A stretch of 64,000 nucleotides of DNA from Hybos culiciformis (lineage: Eukaryota; Arthropoda; Insecta; Diptera; Hybotidae): assembly GCA_964007475.1 (NCBI GenBank), contig OZ023275.1:17029829-17093828 (forward strand). The letters run 5' to 3'. Made by a program: the position numbers and the translations under genes. The notes below the pieces were generated by a model that was not told where the DNA came from, ran no database searches, and saw only the letters and a program-made list of their open reading frames with translations. This document shows, piece after piece, positions 13,148 to 25,344 of this stretch (within the stretch, counting starts at the first letter, position 1; each line of letters begins with the position of its first letter).

Positions 13148-15765
13148 TTATGTTTAGAGTTTTTGTGGTTAGGGATATGTTCATACAGATTTAGAATGAT
13201 TGCCTTCTATTCAACAATAAAATAATAATATTAAGCAACATTATATAATTTAATTGAAAAAAAAAAAACTTTCATACATAAATAAATTTTAAAGAAAATA
13301 ATAATAAAAATGATGACATTTTTTTTTTATTTTTAATTCATTGTATTAAATTATTTAATTGGAAATTTTCGTTAGAATTATTATTTTATCCTCAAACAGA
13401 TTATTCATTGTGGCAAAGAAAAAATCTTTTCAGTAAAAATAGAAACTTAATAAAACACAATCAAATGTTTATTCAAAAATTGTTGTAAGTCTTGTGCTTA
13501 GAGGGAAATTTTTTTTTTTTGCAAGCTAAACTTACAGATTAATTTAAAAATCTTTAAATCAAATCATCAAATTCTAGTTCGTCTGTCTGATGCGACTCTG
13601 TCTAATGCGATTCTAGTCTCTCTGTCTGAGAGACTTACGTCGAATTTCTAGAAATATTAGATAGATATTAGATAGATATTGTATTTATACAAATGGAAAA
13701 TTTTCTGCAAATTTTTATAACAATTAATAATAACCTTATCAAATTTGCAATATGTATATGTATATAAAAGTCTTCTAAACCCCCTTATTTTAACACTCTT
13801 CATAAATAATTAAAAACGTAATTTATTTTCTTTTAAGACAAAACCGATTAATAAAATTTATCCAAATAACGAATTAAAGCTTAATTAGAAGCTATTCAAA
13901 CTTTGATATATTAATTTTCCATAATTTATCATATTTTTATATCATTATCAAAATTATATCATTTTACAATTTTATCATTCTTTTAAGAATATAATTTTAC
14001 TATCATTGCGTAATTAATTAACCTTCAAAATTTTTGATTTAGAAAAATCTAAAATTCATTAAAAGGTTTATTCAGTCGCTATAGAATTATGGTACCCAAA
14101 TCAATCATACCCTATATCCTCAAAAAAAAAACTTATAATAATAATCAACTTAATTGGGCATAACAGTTGGTTAATTGCCCGTCAAACAATAAAAAAAATG
14201 TTCTATCATTTTATAATGAAGTTATTAAAAAAAAAAAACCATCAATGTCTGATGAGTAGGTGTAAATTAGTTCTTAAAATTTTAATAAAAAATAAATTAA
14301 ATTATTCTTTTAAGCTGATTATATAGATATTATATAAAAAAAATCATAAATTTATAATTATCAATAAATTTAAAAAACAAAATAGATTTATTTAATTTAT
14401 TTATGTTTATAGTATAAGCCCGTGGTATAAACCAATTATTTATTATATATAATTATTATTATTACTTTATGGCAATAAATTATTATAGTCAATTCAATAA
14501 TTATATTTTTGGGTAATTTTTGGATTGAGACGGAAAGTTTTCTAGAATCTAGAAAAGTACGATATATGTTAAACTTACAATCCAATAACAATAAAAAATG
14601 TGGAACCCTAAGTAAGCAGAAAATACAAATTTTTTGATAAACTTTGAAACAAATGATTAGATGCAGTTCATTTTATATAGGGGTTCTATTAACGCCGTAA
14701 TTAATGAGCTCAGATTTATTCAACCGTTTTTCTGACGATTAATTTTATTTATGAATTTCCACATAACCAATATCTTATAAAGACAAATCTTTATAACATT
14801 AATAAAGACTTTAATTAGAAAAGGGTAAAACACATTAAAAATTATGATAAATACACAAATTGAAAAATCTAAATTAATTAAAATTATCTAAATTCAAAAA
14901 TATTAGTTTTTATTTTATTTGTTTTGACTATTTTAGGTGATCCAACAAAAATTAAAGAAAAGCAATAATAATTATCGTAGAAAAAAAATAAAATGTATGA
15001 ACAAACATATAATTTCCTTATATGAGAAAAATGTCTACTAAAAAACTGATTGATGCTCACTTTGATTATATTAAGATATTTCGTACAAATTTTATATTTA
15101 TGTTTTTAATCTTTTCAATATATGAATCAATTGTGGTTATTTTTTTTTTTTTATTATTTTAACGCAAGTTGTAGACAGCTCAGCACCAAAAAGTCAAAAT
15201 AATATTTTGTTTTCATATTTTGATTAATTGTTTTCATTTACGGATCTCGAGTAATGAAATTTGACCGTGAAAATATTTTATATTAAATTTTATAACTGTT
15301 GAAGATTACCTAAAATAGTTAAATTTATATAAATGAATTCATAATAAAAAATTTCAAAATATTGTGTAGCAAACTTTTATTAGAGAATTAATAAGTTTTA
15401 AATGTTATATTTATATTATATATTTAATAATACTTATAATAGTTGAATATCAATGTACCTAAGTGAATTGGTTTTTAAAAATTATTCGAGAACTTGTCCA
15501 AAACATATTTTTTCGGGTATAAAATGTGTTTATTTTTATGTTTAATTTAAAAACGAAATAATGGAAGGGTATATGTAACGGCAGCAACATCGTCAATGAA
15601 AATTAAAAATATATATCTTAAAATTTTCTACTTTTTCATTTTCTTTTTAAGTTCCGTGGCCTCGTCCAGAATACTATAGGTGTTTATCATTATACATTAC
15701 ACATTTTTAATTCAAAATCTAAGTAACATTAATAGGAAATATGATGAATATATATAACTTGACTT
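13148..15765. other. A+T-rich sequence, no gene seen
   Basis: Only a small direct repeat near 13575-13610 (two copies of about 15 bp, TCTGTCTRATGCGAY) stands out. Confidence 0.45.
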
Positions 15766-15924
15766 CTCCAGATAAGTCGCTCTACCACTGAATGATACTG
15801 TGCTTAAATGATACTGTGTCGATAATTGAAATTTATAAATTTAAATAAATTTAAGAATTTATGTATTTCAATTATCGACACAGTATCATTTAAACTTTTC
15901 AGTGGTAGAGCGACTTATCTGGAG
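15766..15924. repeat. Palindrome with tRNA D-arm-like ends
   Basis: A 159-bp near-perfect inverted repeat. The left end reads CTCCAGATAAGTCGCTCTAC and the right end is its reverse complement. The outer arm contains CAGTGGTAGAGCG, the common sequence of a tRNA D arm and A box, but no T arm or B box follows. The left arm has a small extra duplication (TGATACTGTG twice). No clear target duplication was found. Confidence 0.85.
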
Positions 15925-15942
15925 TTGTGCTTCTTTTTATTT

Positions 15943-16120
15943 AATATCAAGATCAATATATAGTTAAATATACGATTTAGTTTCAATAAATTTTTAATAA
16001 TAAAAAAATAAATATTTTTTCTTTTTTAAATAAATAATAAAATAAAAATATTTATTTTTTTATTATTAAAAATTTACTGAAACTAAATCGTATATTTAAC
16101 TATATATTGATCTTGATATT
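15943..16120. repeat. Second palindrome, 18 bp from the first
   Basis: A 178-bp near-perfect inverted repeat with ends AATATCAAGATCAATATATA and its reverse complement and a short A+T-rich centre. It is separate from the preceding palindrome and shares no obvious sequence with it. It could fold as a long hairpin. No coding content. Confidence 0.85.
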
Positions 16121-19100
16121 CTCTATTCTACGAACATCGTTTCAATTTTCCCTTGTTATATTTTATATATTTTGTTCACAATATTAAAGATATATTTAAA
16201 AGATAAAATTGCTAAAAAAAAAATTGTATTTTTAAATCTCTTCTTATACAGGTAATTTAATACTTTATTTATTAAATAATTATAGCGGTAATTGTTAAAT
16301 GTCAGTCACATAATAATTGATAATGCAAATTAATTAATTCAAAGTATTTATAGCATGAAATAAAATTAAAAATATAATGTATTTAAACATAAAACATATT
16401 ATAAAATATAAAAATTTAAAGTTTTTGAATTTTCAATATATTTTTGTTTTTTGCCCGGAAGAATTATTTAAAATATATAAATATACATTATAATGATAAT
16501 AAATTATCAAGAATTATAAAATTTACAACCAAAGATATTTATTATATTTTTTTTTTTTATTATAATTTTGGTTAAAAGTAATTTATTATTTCAATTACGG
16601 TGATTATTTTTGGCATATTTAAGAATTTAAAAATAGAATTTAAAAACAAAAAATTAATTTGTTTTTTTTTTTTTTTAAATAATAATTAAAGTGTCTTTTA
16701 AAGTCAATTCAAGTAAAAATTATGAGTCAGCATGAAAATAATAAAATGATCATATTCGTAGCATAATTTATTATATTATATTTATTATATATATGTACTA
16801 GTATTGAAATTGTAAATTATTTTATACATAAATTGATATAAACAACTTTCTAAAATCTAAAATATTCTTCAATAATATTATCAGTTGAGCTATAAATTAA
16901 AAAACTTATAATATATCTTTCGCCAAAAACTTTTTTTATCAATTGAACAAATTTTCCAAATTTATACCAAAATCATAGTAATTATTTAACAAACTTCGAA
17001 ATTTGATTTAGAATATATATTAAAATGTAAAAGATGCAAACAAACAATTGATGAAGTCATTAAAATTCTCCATATTATAATTGTAGAATATATTGAACAA
17101 TTTAGCATAAACATAATTATACAAAATAAAGAAAATTCTTAGAGAAATCAAAATCAAATTCTCGCCAACAAATATAATGTTCCGCGAATATAATAATTAT
17201 CTATAAACTTAGTTATCAAAAATATATTTATTTTTTTATACATATATTATATACAGTGACTACAATTTATCTTTTATATACAGAATAATTTTCATTATTT
17301 TGGCAGAGATATAACAGGAAATTTTTTGGTGGTTTACAATTCCAAAATGAATTATAGTTTTGAAAAAAAAAAAATAATAATAATTTATGCCAAATATTTT
17401 ATATTATGTATGTCATATTAAATTGTATCAAGGCATTTTAATAATAATTTCCGATTATATCTTAAGTGTATAACATAACAAGCTCCGAATCAGAAATTTA
17501 TGGGCATTAGTGGATAAAAAATTCTTCTACTAACCATACAATCTTAGGAATATTCTATTGTATTTAGCTGGTCAATGGCCAGGCTTTGATTCAATCTAAA
17601 TACCTTCTTGTAACCTTGATTAAAAATGGAACTATTATTAAATCAAACATATTAAAAATAAGTTTTTTTATTAATTTGTTTTATAGCACTTTTTGTATAA
17701 AAACTAAATGTTTAATACGTGCAATGGGCCAATAGACCTAAGTGCAATCGGGGTCTAGGAAACTTTCGCCCGCTAAATCTTAATGTTACAATTATTAGAA
17801 CCAGATGAATTTATAAACTTATAGTTTTACAAGAGAAATAGTTTTCCAAAAAATTCTTTACAAAAAGTGCAGAATAAATTTTCTTTTTTTAAATTACTGA
17901 AATATAATTTTAATGTTCTTTAGAGGACAGTTTCAAAATAAACAGTAACCAAATTTCGTACATTGTAATTAAATTTTGAATGAACATTTCTTTTTTAAAA
18001 TTCTTAAAACTAAGTCTTTTCGGTAATATTTTGCAAGAAAATATACTTGTAACAAAATAAATCTCTAATAGTTTGAAAATAAATAAATTAAGAAGGAAGT
18101 CTATTAAAATAAAAAACACTAGGTATAATAATTTAATTTTTAATTCTCAATTGCTCCAATTAAGAAATATCATATTTTTAAGGGATATAATAAATAAAAC
18201 CATTTTGAGTTTAATTTCGTAATTTAATTAGATAAATCTGACTATTTCGAATTATGAAAATAAGATCTCGAAATATCTAAGGTTTTAAGATTCCATTATT
18301 TTGAAATCTATGCTTCAATATCTAAATTCGATATTGTTCGATATTGTTTTATAACCTGACATATTATATATGTAAATATAAAACCTTTAACCATGTAAAT
18401 TAACATAAATATCGTAAGAAAATGAAAAACTTGTTTTTTTCATTTTTAATTATGCAATAAAAAAAACTAAAATAATAAATTTTATTAATGTTTTATTTTA
18501 TTTTTAAGCAGTTTAATAAAGTAATGTGTTATATTTATTTATATATAAGAATATAAGTATGGTGTATATATTTGTACGTTGCTCTAAATACTTTTGAAAA
18601 ACTCAATTCAACTCTAGGGTTATGGCTTGTTTGCCTTTTTTCCAAAATTTCGATTTCCTGCATCATAAACCAATTTGAACTAGTTGGTAGATCTCTAGAT
18701 TTTATATTCATTAAGTAAAATTAACTCTCCTATGGATTTTTTTTATACTATATATTTTTTTATCTTAAAATTAAAGATGGCAGTCTAAAAACTAAAATTT
18801 TCCTTTTTATGCGATACTTTTAAGTCATGTAATAAATTCAAAAAATAGATTCACTTCTAGTAAAATTGGGTTAATTTTTGCATCAAAGCTCTTGATGCAA
18901 ATGTAAAATTAAGAACTTAAGTAAAAAACAAATAAATTTATCTCAATTTAATTGAAGTCATCTTTTGTAAATGTTTATTACTTTGTTACTGTAGAACTTA
19001 TAACATTCTACTAACGAAATCTAGAAGTTAAATAATAACTTTTTTCACCTGTTGGTCTCTGTAATGAAAATAAATACATTCGTGTAAATAAACTATTTAT

Positions 19101-19832
19101 TTTGTAAAAAAAAAAAAAAAAAAAACAAAATGGTACTTATTAGGTAATACCGTAATAAACACTGAAAACAAATTATAATCCTATACCATTATTAATTAAA
19201 TAGAAAATAACAATCTATGTAGTTTACCTTTCCAACCTATTTGTTCTTTAATTTTTTTTTTTTTGAACAAAATTATTATTATACTTTTTTTCATTCAATT
19301 TTCACACGATAAAAAGGCATAAAAACAAATAAGCATTAACTTTCTTTTTTAATTAGACATACATTCAATTAAAAATTCTTATCATTCTAACTATATGTAC
19401 AGCTTACTGAATATATATAAAAAAAAAATATGTTAAAAAAATATCGTCGATGGGTGTATGACCAAAATGTATTTCATTGGCACTAGTTTTTCATACCATT
19501 ATTACGAAGACATTTTTCACTGTTCTTTCATTACTATTTTTAAAAAAATATTTAACGAAGATTTTTTTGTTCGAACATAGAAGAATAACTATCATAAAAA
19601 ATTTCACTCTAACTCTACGAAATATTAATTATGTTAACATCCTAATAAAATGTTGACAAGGCGTGAATATAGAACTAATTTGAAATTGATTTCTAATTGA
19701 TTAAAAAATTGAAAATATATTGATTACTTAAATTGTTTGTTTAATTTTAATACTGCAAAATCTCAGAAAAATTTTGATTTTATTCAGTTTAGAAAAAGTA
19801 TTCCATATGAAAAGTTAAAAAAAAAGACAAAA
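16121..19832. other. A+T-rich sequence, no gene seen
   Basis: A GC-richer patch at about 17720-17785 (with GGGCCAATAGACCTAAGTGC) may be a decayed repeat. No coding segment is supported. This stretch should hold the promoter of the receptor gene, but no clear core element was found. Confidence 0.4.
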
Positions 19833-21767
19833 ATGTATTTCGGCTTGAGAAGCGCTTTTATTGCTATCTTATTGGAAATAATTTCCTTTATATTTATTTT
19901 GGGAAAACATCAAAATTCAGAATTTAAAAGTCTATTCAATAGAATAATTAGTCAAGAAAATATTCAATTAATTTGGATTTACAACACTGTAGAAGGAGAT
20001 GCCAAAACTTTTATTCAAGAAACAGATTATAACTTGCTTCTAAAATCAACTATTCCAAAAATTATTACTAATAATTTTATTCCAATGGAAATGAATAGAT
20101 TTACAAGGAATATTCTAACAATAATAATTTTCGATAAAATGGAAAAATTAGATGATATTTTTAGGATTTTGGAATTTAATTTGAAAAAAAATTTCCAATC
20201 GAAAATTTTATTCTCAACATTTTCAAACAATGATGAAGATATAAAAATTATTTTAAATAAATTCTGTGTAGAAAATATGATAAATTCAATCATTGTGAAG
20301 AATTCCGAATACAATTATTTTGTCTATGACTATGATATTTTTCCTTATTTTAAAATTAATAAAAAAATTTATAAAAATAAAAATAATTCAATTGTTTACA
20401 AAAATAAAGTTCAAAATTTATATGGAAATTATTTTCCAGTTGAGTTTATTTCTGTTTATGGAAAAATCTTCAAGTACAGAGATAGATTTGGTAATGTAAA
20501 AATTAATGGATATGTTAAAAGTATTCTTAATAATTTTATTCAAAAGCTTAATGGTACTTTATTGTTTACAAATAATAGCAATCAAACAAGTTATGCGTCA
20601 ACTTTAGTGGAATTTATAATCAATGATAAACCTATGCTTTATACATATCCACTATTTTTCCTCAAGTTTGCGCCAGCTGTTCCCTATTTAACCAGCAACA
20701 GTTTGAATTATTTATATTTGATAAAATCATTTAATCAAAATTTATGGTTTATAATTTTTTTTACATATTTATTATTAAGTTTAATATTACATTTTGCTAC
20801 ACATTTAAGTGTACTAATTATTCAACTTAAGAAAAAAAATTCTAAAAAATTACAAAATTCCTTGAAAATTCACGATAATCAAAATTATAAAACTAAAATT
20901 AAGATAAAAAAATGTCGAGGAAAATTTAAAATTAATTTGATTCGACATTTTTTTTATAACATGAGCTTAACATTTTTGAACAACTTAAAATCAATTTTAT
21001 CTCAATCGATTGATGAAAGTTTATATTTTTCAAAGAATTATAAACTAAGCATTATTTCAATTTTAATCATATTAATTGGATTTATACTTAATAATTCGTA
21101 TTTAACATTTTTGGGCAGCTATTTAACAAAACCCGAAGAAATAAAACAAATTAATAATTGGAATGATTTAATTGAATTAAAAATTCAAATTTTAATGCCA
21201 AATCGTTATTTCAAATATTTGGAAATAGTTAAAAATGAAACTAGTAATGCAGAAAATCTTATTAAACTCACCGACTATGAATTTATGTCCAATGAGTACA
21301 GAAAAATTAATCATAGTTACGCGTACTCAATATCAAGCGACATTTGGAAATATACAGATTTAATTCAAAAACATTTTAATAAAAAATATTTTCGATTCGA
21401 AACTGAAATGAATTTTAATACAAATTTAGCTGCTATGTGCTTTACAAAAAACTCTATATTTGTTGACCAATTCAATGAATTCTTATTTCAAGCACAAGCG
21501 TACGGTTTAATGCAGGCTTGGCTAGATCAAAATTACTATGACTTTGTTGCAAGTGGTTTTTTTCACGAATTTATAAATAGAATACAATTTGAAGAGCAAC
21601 CACAACCAATTGATGTCTATCAATTAAGATTACTATGGATTGTAATTTATTTTCCTGGATTAATAGCGAGTTTTGCATGTTTTTTCATTGAGATCTTCTT
21701 AAAACGATGCGATTGCAATGTTGAGAACAATAATTTCAAGTATAAATCCGAAGATAGTCATACTTAA
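19833..21767 (+). CDS. Divergent ionotropic receptor (chemoreceptor)
   Basis: Ligand-gated ion channel of the insect ionotropic receptor (IR) family, expected at chemosensory neuron dendrites. The frame is open upstream, but the first ATG is at 19833. It gives 644 residues starting with a signal peptide (hydrophobic residues 7-24). An extracellular N-terminal region and the S1 lobe follow. M1 is at about 303-326, after FAPAVPYLTS. A pore-region segment (LKSILSQS) lies near 385, and M3 near 404-430 carries NNSYLTFLGSYLTKP, the IR equivalent of the SYTANLAAFLT region. The S2 lobe is about 432-598 and M4 about 599-623. The cytoplasmic loop after M1 is Lys-rich. The gene is intronless, as some divergent IRs are. 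The conserved glutamate-binding residues are not evident, so the ligand is unknown. A decayed relative lies at 51660-52200. Confidence 0.85.
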   Translation: MYFGLRSAFIAILLEIISFIFILGKHQNSEFKSLFNRIISQENIQLIWIYNTVEGDAKTFIQETDYNLLLKSTIPKIITNNFIPMEMNRFTRNILTIIIFDKMEKLDDIFRILEFNLKKNFQSKILFSTFSNNDEDIKIILNKFCVENMINSIIVKNSEYNYFVYDYDIFPYFKINKKIYKNKNNSIVYKNKVQNLYGNYFPVEFISVYGKIFKYRDRFGNVKINGYVKSILNNFIQKLNGTLLFTNNSNQTSYASTLVEFIINDKPMLYTYPLFFLKFAPAVPYLTSNSLNYLYLIKSFNQNLWFIIFFTYLLLSLILHFATHLSVLIIQLKKKNSKKLQNSLKIHDNQNYKTKIKIKKCRGKFKINLIRHFFYNMSLTFLNNLKSILSQSIDESLYFSKNYKLSIISILIILIGFILNNSYLTFLGSYLTKPEEIKQINNWNDLIELKIQILMPNRYFKYLEIVKNETSNAENLIKLTDYEFMSNEYRKINHSYAYSISSDIWKYTDLIQKHFNKKYFRFETEMNFNTNLAAMCFTKNSIFVDQFNEFLFQAQAYGLMQAWLDQNYYDFVASGFFHEFINRIQFEEQPQPIDVYQLRLLWIVIYFPGLIASFACFFIEIFLKRCDCNVENNNFKYKSEDSHT

Positions 21768-21966
21768 ATGTTATAAAAAGAATTTAAAATATTTAAATTT
21801 TATATGCTGAGCTCACTACACTAAAACGTTAAAATGAAAACTCGGAAATTTCCGAATTAATTTTTTTTTATTACTATTTGTAATCATAATGTAAATGTAT
21901 ATAATGTATTTGAAGATTATGTATAATATATGTAATGCATGTGAATCAAATTATTTATAAAATTAG

Positions 21967-21972
21967 AATAAA
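21967..21972 (+). terminator. Possible polyadenylation signal of the receptor gene
   Basis: AATAAA about 200 bp after the receptor stop codon. Such hexamers are frequent here, so this is weak. Confidence 0.3.
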
Positions 21973-24770
21973 AATAAAAATTTTCTCAAAAATGCGAAAA
22001 TTTCTATATAAACAAATATCACTTTAATTTTTTTTTTACATTAAACTAATCCCACTTTCATAGGACTTAAGTGGGGTTTAAGTATGATTGTTTTTTGGTG
22101 AAAAGTACTTCTGCGATGTTTGCGTTATAATTTTGTTGTCTAAATAAGTATCTTAATACTACATAATAACAACATCACCAACCAAAATTTTTAGTATTGA
22201 AATCAACAAAATTTTAATTTTTCGTTTAAAGTTTAATGGTGAAACTGTGTTCATTCGGTTTTTTTTTCTTATAACATATTTTTAGAATCGACGAAATTAT
22301 TTATGTACATAAGTAATGAAAAATTTTTTTCACACTACATTCGTAACAGAAAAATTCTACTTCTTGTATAGAGGTATATTTAATGTTAATATGTTAATTC
22401 ATGTTTGTAAGATATAAACAAAAAAAATTAATCTCTCATCCCATTTCTTTTTCCTGAAAGTTATCTTCTTCATTTCTTAAATTTAGTAAGTCTCATAAAA
22501 TATACATATATTTATATTATTTTATTGCATGTCTTAACTTAATGTTTTTAATTACAAAAATATGTAAAGTTTAATAACAAGGATCACATGCTGACATACT
22601 AGCATAGAAAAAAATATTACAAGCAATTGAAATTAATGTACTAAAACCTAGATAAATAAAATATATGTAGGTAATGTATGTAGTAGTTTATATTAGACTG
22701 GTTTAAAAAGCATAATAAAAACTTTCTGTCGATTTTAATACTTTTTTTCAATAATCGACCTGAATCTTTCAGTATTCAGAAAAATGTATTACCTTTGATT
22801 ATTAGATTATTTTTATAGCTAATAATAAGTTCATTTAATTTGATTGAATGGGTCATCCGATTTCGAATTTTTACAAATTTACTTGACAAATTAGATTTAA
22901 ATCAACTTTGTTAGTATATGCACAAATAAAATGGAATCATGGATTGTTGAAAAAGTATCTTGAAAGGGTTAAATTCTTTTTGTGAAATTCAGTATTAAGA
23001 CAAAATACTAGAAAAAAGAACTAGGTTTGCTTTAGAACAAAAAATAACTTGGCAACATATTCCTGTGTGGTATAATATTAATTTTTTTAATAAACCACTC
23101 TACTTTATGTACGAATTTTATATATTACACATATAAATTTGTTCTAATGTTATGTGATAGTCATAGTGTTACCTTAATAATTTAAAACCGCAATATTTTT
23201 AATTTTCTTTTTAATAATGAATGATTAAGTCCTGCACGCAATAGATAAAAAATATAATATATTATATATTTTCCATGAAATAAAACTACATAATGTATAC
23301 TTTTATGCATATACAAAACATATATGAGCTGTTTATTTTGAAAGTGGTTTAAGTCCATTTTTAAAAAGCGTATGACGTAAATACAATAGTGAATATTGTT
23401 TTTTATTAAAAAAATTATAAAATTAATACAAATTTAATGAAGTTTATATATATTAAAGAAATAAAAAAAAAAATTTACTGTCGCATCAATTACTGTCGCA
23501 ATTTTATTGGGTTGCGTAAAATTAAAGCTATTTCACTGAGAGAATGGCAAATTATAGAAAATATTTTGCAAATTTTCTTAATGAACAAAGTTAATAATTT
23601 CTGACGGATTGTGACCCTTGTGCCTCATACGGACATTCTGATGTTTTTTTCCCCTTAAAAACCAGATCATATATATATTTTTTAACTAAGGTGTTCTACT
23701 AGGCGGTAGATATTGTTATTATATGCCAAAGCATCGTAGAATCCCACCTTAAGCTGGAATTTTAATTTACGAAGGTGTATTATTAAATTCAAAAACATTT
23801 ATAGTGGTGAACCTTTCATGACTCAACATATATCTAAGTGTTGTAAATTTAAAAATACTTGACAAAATCCAATATAACTTACATACATTACGTACATAAT
23901 TTTAACAAGATTTTAATATACTATTAATATTCAAAAAAAAATTGACATTACCTATTTTAAAATTTTTTTAAGTTTTTTAAGTATTTATTTTTTGATTTTC
24001 TTTTTTAACTTTTAAAAAGTTTTAAGTCTCTGTCAAATAAAAAAAAATTTATGAGACTACACTTTTTCTTTTATTTTTAACAAAGTTTAGAAAATACATA
24101 TATAAAAAAATAAAAAAATACAATGCACTTAAAAACTAGCTTCCGTTGTTTATAAATCAAATAAAAAATATCCTTAAAAAACCAAAAAGAAAAAAAAAAC
24201 AGAAGGATTAAATTTTGACAGAAAATTTTCAAAGAACTTTGTCTAAGAAATTTTTTATTTTTTTTTTTTTTCTGAATTATTTTTATAGAATGAGTATAGT
24301 AAACTGTTGATTTGCAATTTGTTATTTTTTTTCTGGTAATTTTTTCTTGGAAAAATTGGTATTATTAACTTTTCTAAGATTAGCACTGAACTAAGGTTAT
24401 ATGCTTAAATAAGGTAACAGAGGATGTATTTTTCTGACTCCAAATTTGAAGAAAAATATGACTAAGTCCCTGCAACTAGTTGTCGCATAATTCATAAAAC
24501 CTAATCTTTGTTTAAGGTATTTAAAAAAAAAAAAAACTATTTCTAAATTTGAAGCTTTGCTTTGCTTTATAATCTTACAATATTTTCAAATTAAATAAAA
24601 TTTTAAATATAATTGTATGCTGATGTTATGCGATTTAGTTTTATGTCAAAAACTATTATACTATAACTACTTTCCAATTTCTTAATGTTTAAAATGATAT
24701 TTTCCAAATTTAAACTTAAAAACTTGTTGTATTTACATATGTGTACGTACTAATACATATAAATTCATCA
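21973..24770. other. A+T-rich intergenic sequence
   Basis: No gene or bounded element seen. Confidence 0.45.
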
Positions 24771-24778
24771 TCTATACC

Positions 24779-25336
24779 AACGGTTCCCAACCTTTTGAAA
24801 TATTTGTACCCCATGATAATGATTTGAATCTTTACGTACCCCTAAAAAAGAGTGCATACAGGTTATAACAAACGGAATAAAAAATTTTAACGCACGTTGT
24901 AATTAGATAAGCCTCGCTTTGTTAGCATTAAAATTGATCCAGCATCATTGTTTCAAAATCACTGCGAGTTTTCATGTTATTTCTCAAGTCAATGGGTTCA
25001 TCTTTTGCGTTATCATTGTCAGTGTCAAGAATCTTGTCTAATGAAATTGTGAAGGCGTTTCTAATCCAATTATCGACATTAAAAGTTGGAGGAATGATAC
25101 CATCAACATTTTTTTTGAAGATTTCGTTATGAGTTTTAATATACTTATTTAAAATATACACAATTATACACAATTCACAAAATTTTGGAAAGAAAATTAG
25201 GATTTGAAATTTTGTGTAAGCCGTAAAAAGGATATACATACATATATTTTTTTCAATACGAACAGTTCCACGTACCTCTCAGAATTGGTTAACGTACCCC
25301 CAAGGGGTCCATGGACCCCAGGTTGGGAATCTCTGA
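24779..25336. mobile_element. hAT deletion derivative
   Basis: A 558-bp element flanked by the perfect 8-bp repeat TCTATACC (24771-24778 and 25337-25344). The degenerate termini (GGTTCCCAACCTT on the left, its inverse AGGTTGGGAAT on the right) match the common hAT end of the form CAGNGGTTCCCAACCTT. Subterminal GTACCCC motifs occur on both sides. It contains a remnant of its transposase on the minus strand. Too short to be autonomous. Confidence 0.88.
24928..25239 (-). pseudogene. hAT (ZBED5-like) transposase fragment
   Basis: A 103-codon open frame inside the hAT derivative. Its C-terminal half has the pattern seen in ZBED5/FAM200-type hAT transposases: W-I-R-N-A-F (usually WIRNPF), then an acidic segment, then P-I-D-L-R-N-N and F-E-T-M-M-L-D-Q-F just before the stop. 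In the family a Trp normally follows that Phe. Here the next codon is TAA and more stops follow. The N-terminal half is less clearly related. The BED finger, the catalytic residues and the dimerisation region are absent. I infer a dead internal fragment left by deletion. Confidence 0.6.
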
Positions 25337-25344
25337 TCTATACC

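Noticed and set aside
15886..15924. tRNA gene suggested by a D-arm-like sequence
   Set aside because: No acceptor stem, anticodon stem-loop or T arm can be folded around it.
19737..19832. Upstream extension of the receptor frame to 19737
   Set aside because: The codon there is TTG, and the 32 extra residues would put a charged segment before the signal peptide. The ATG at 19833 directly precedes a hydrophobic signal sequence.
24415..24500. Minus-strand segment with a GTTGCAG acceptor
   Set aside because: No adequate donor follows and the composition is not coding-like.
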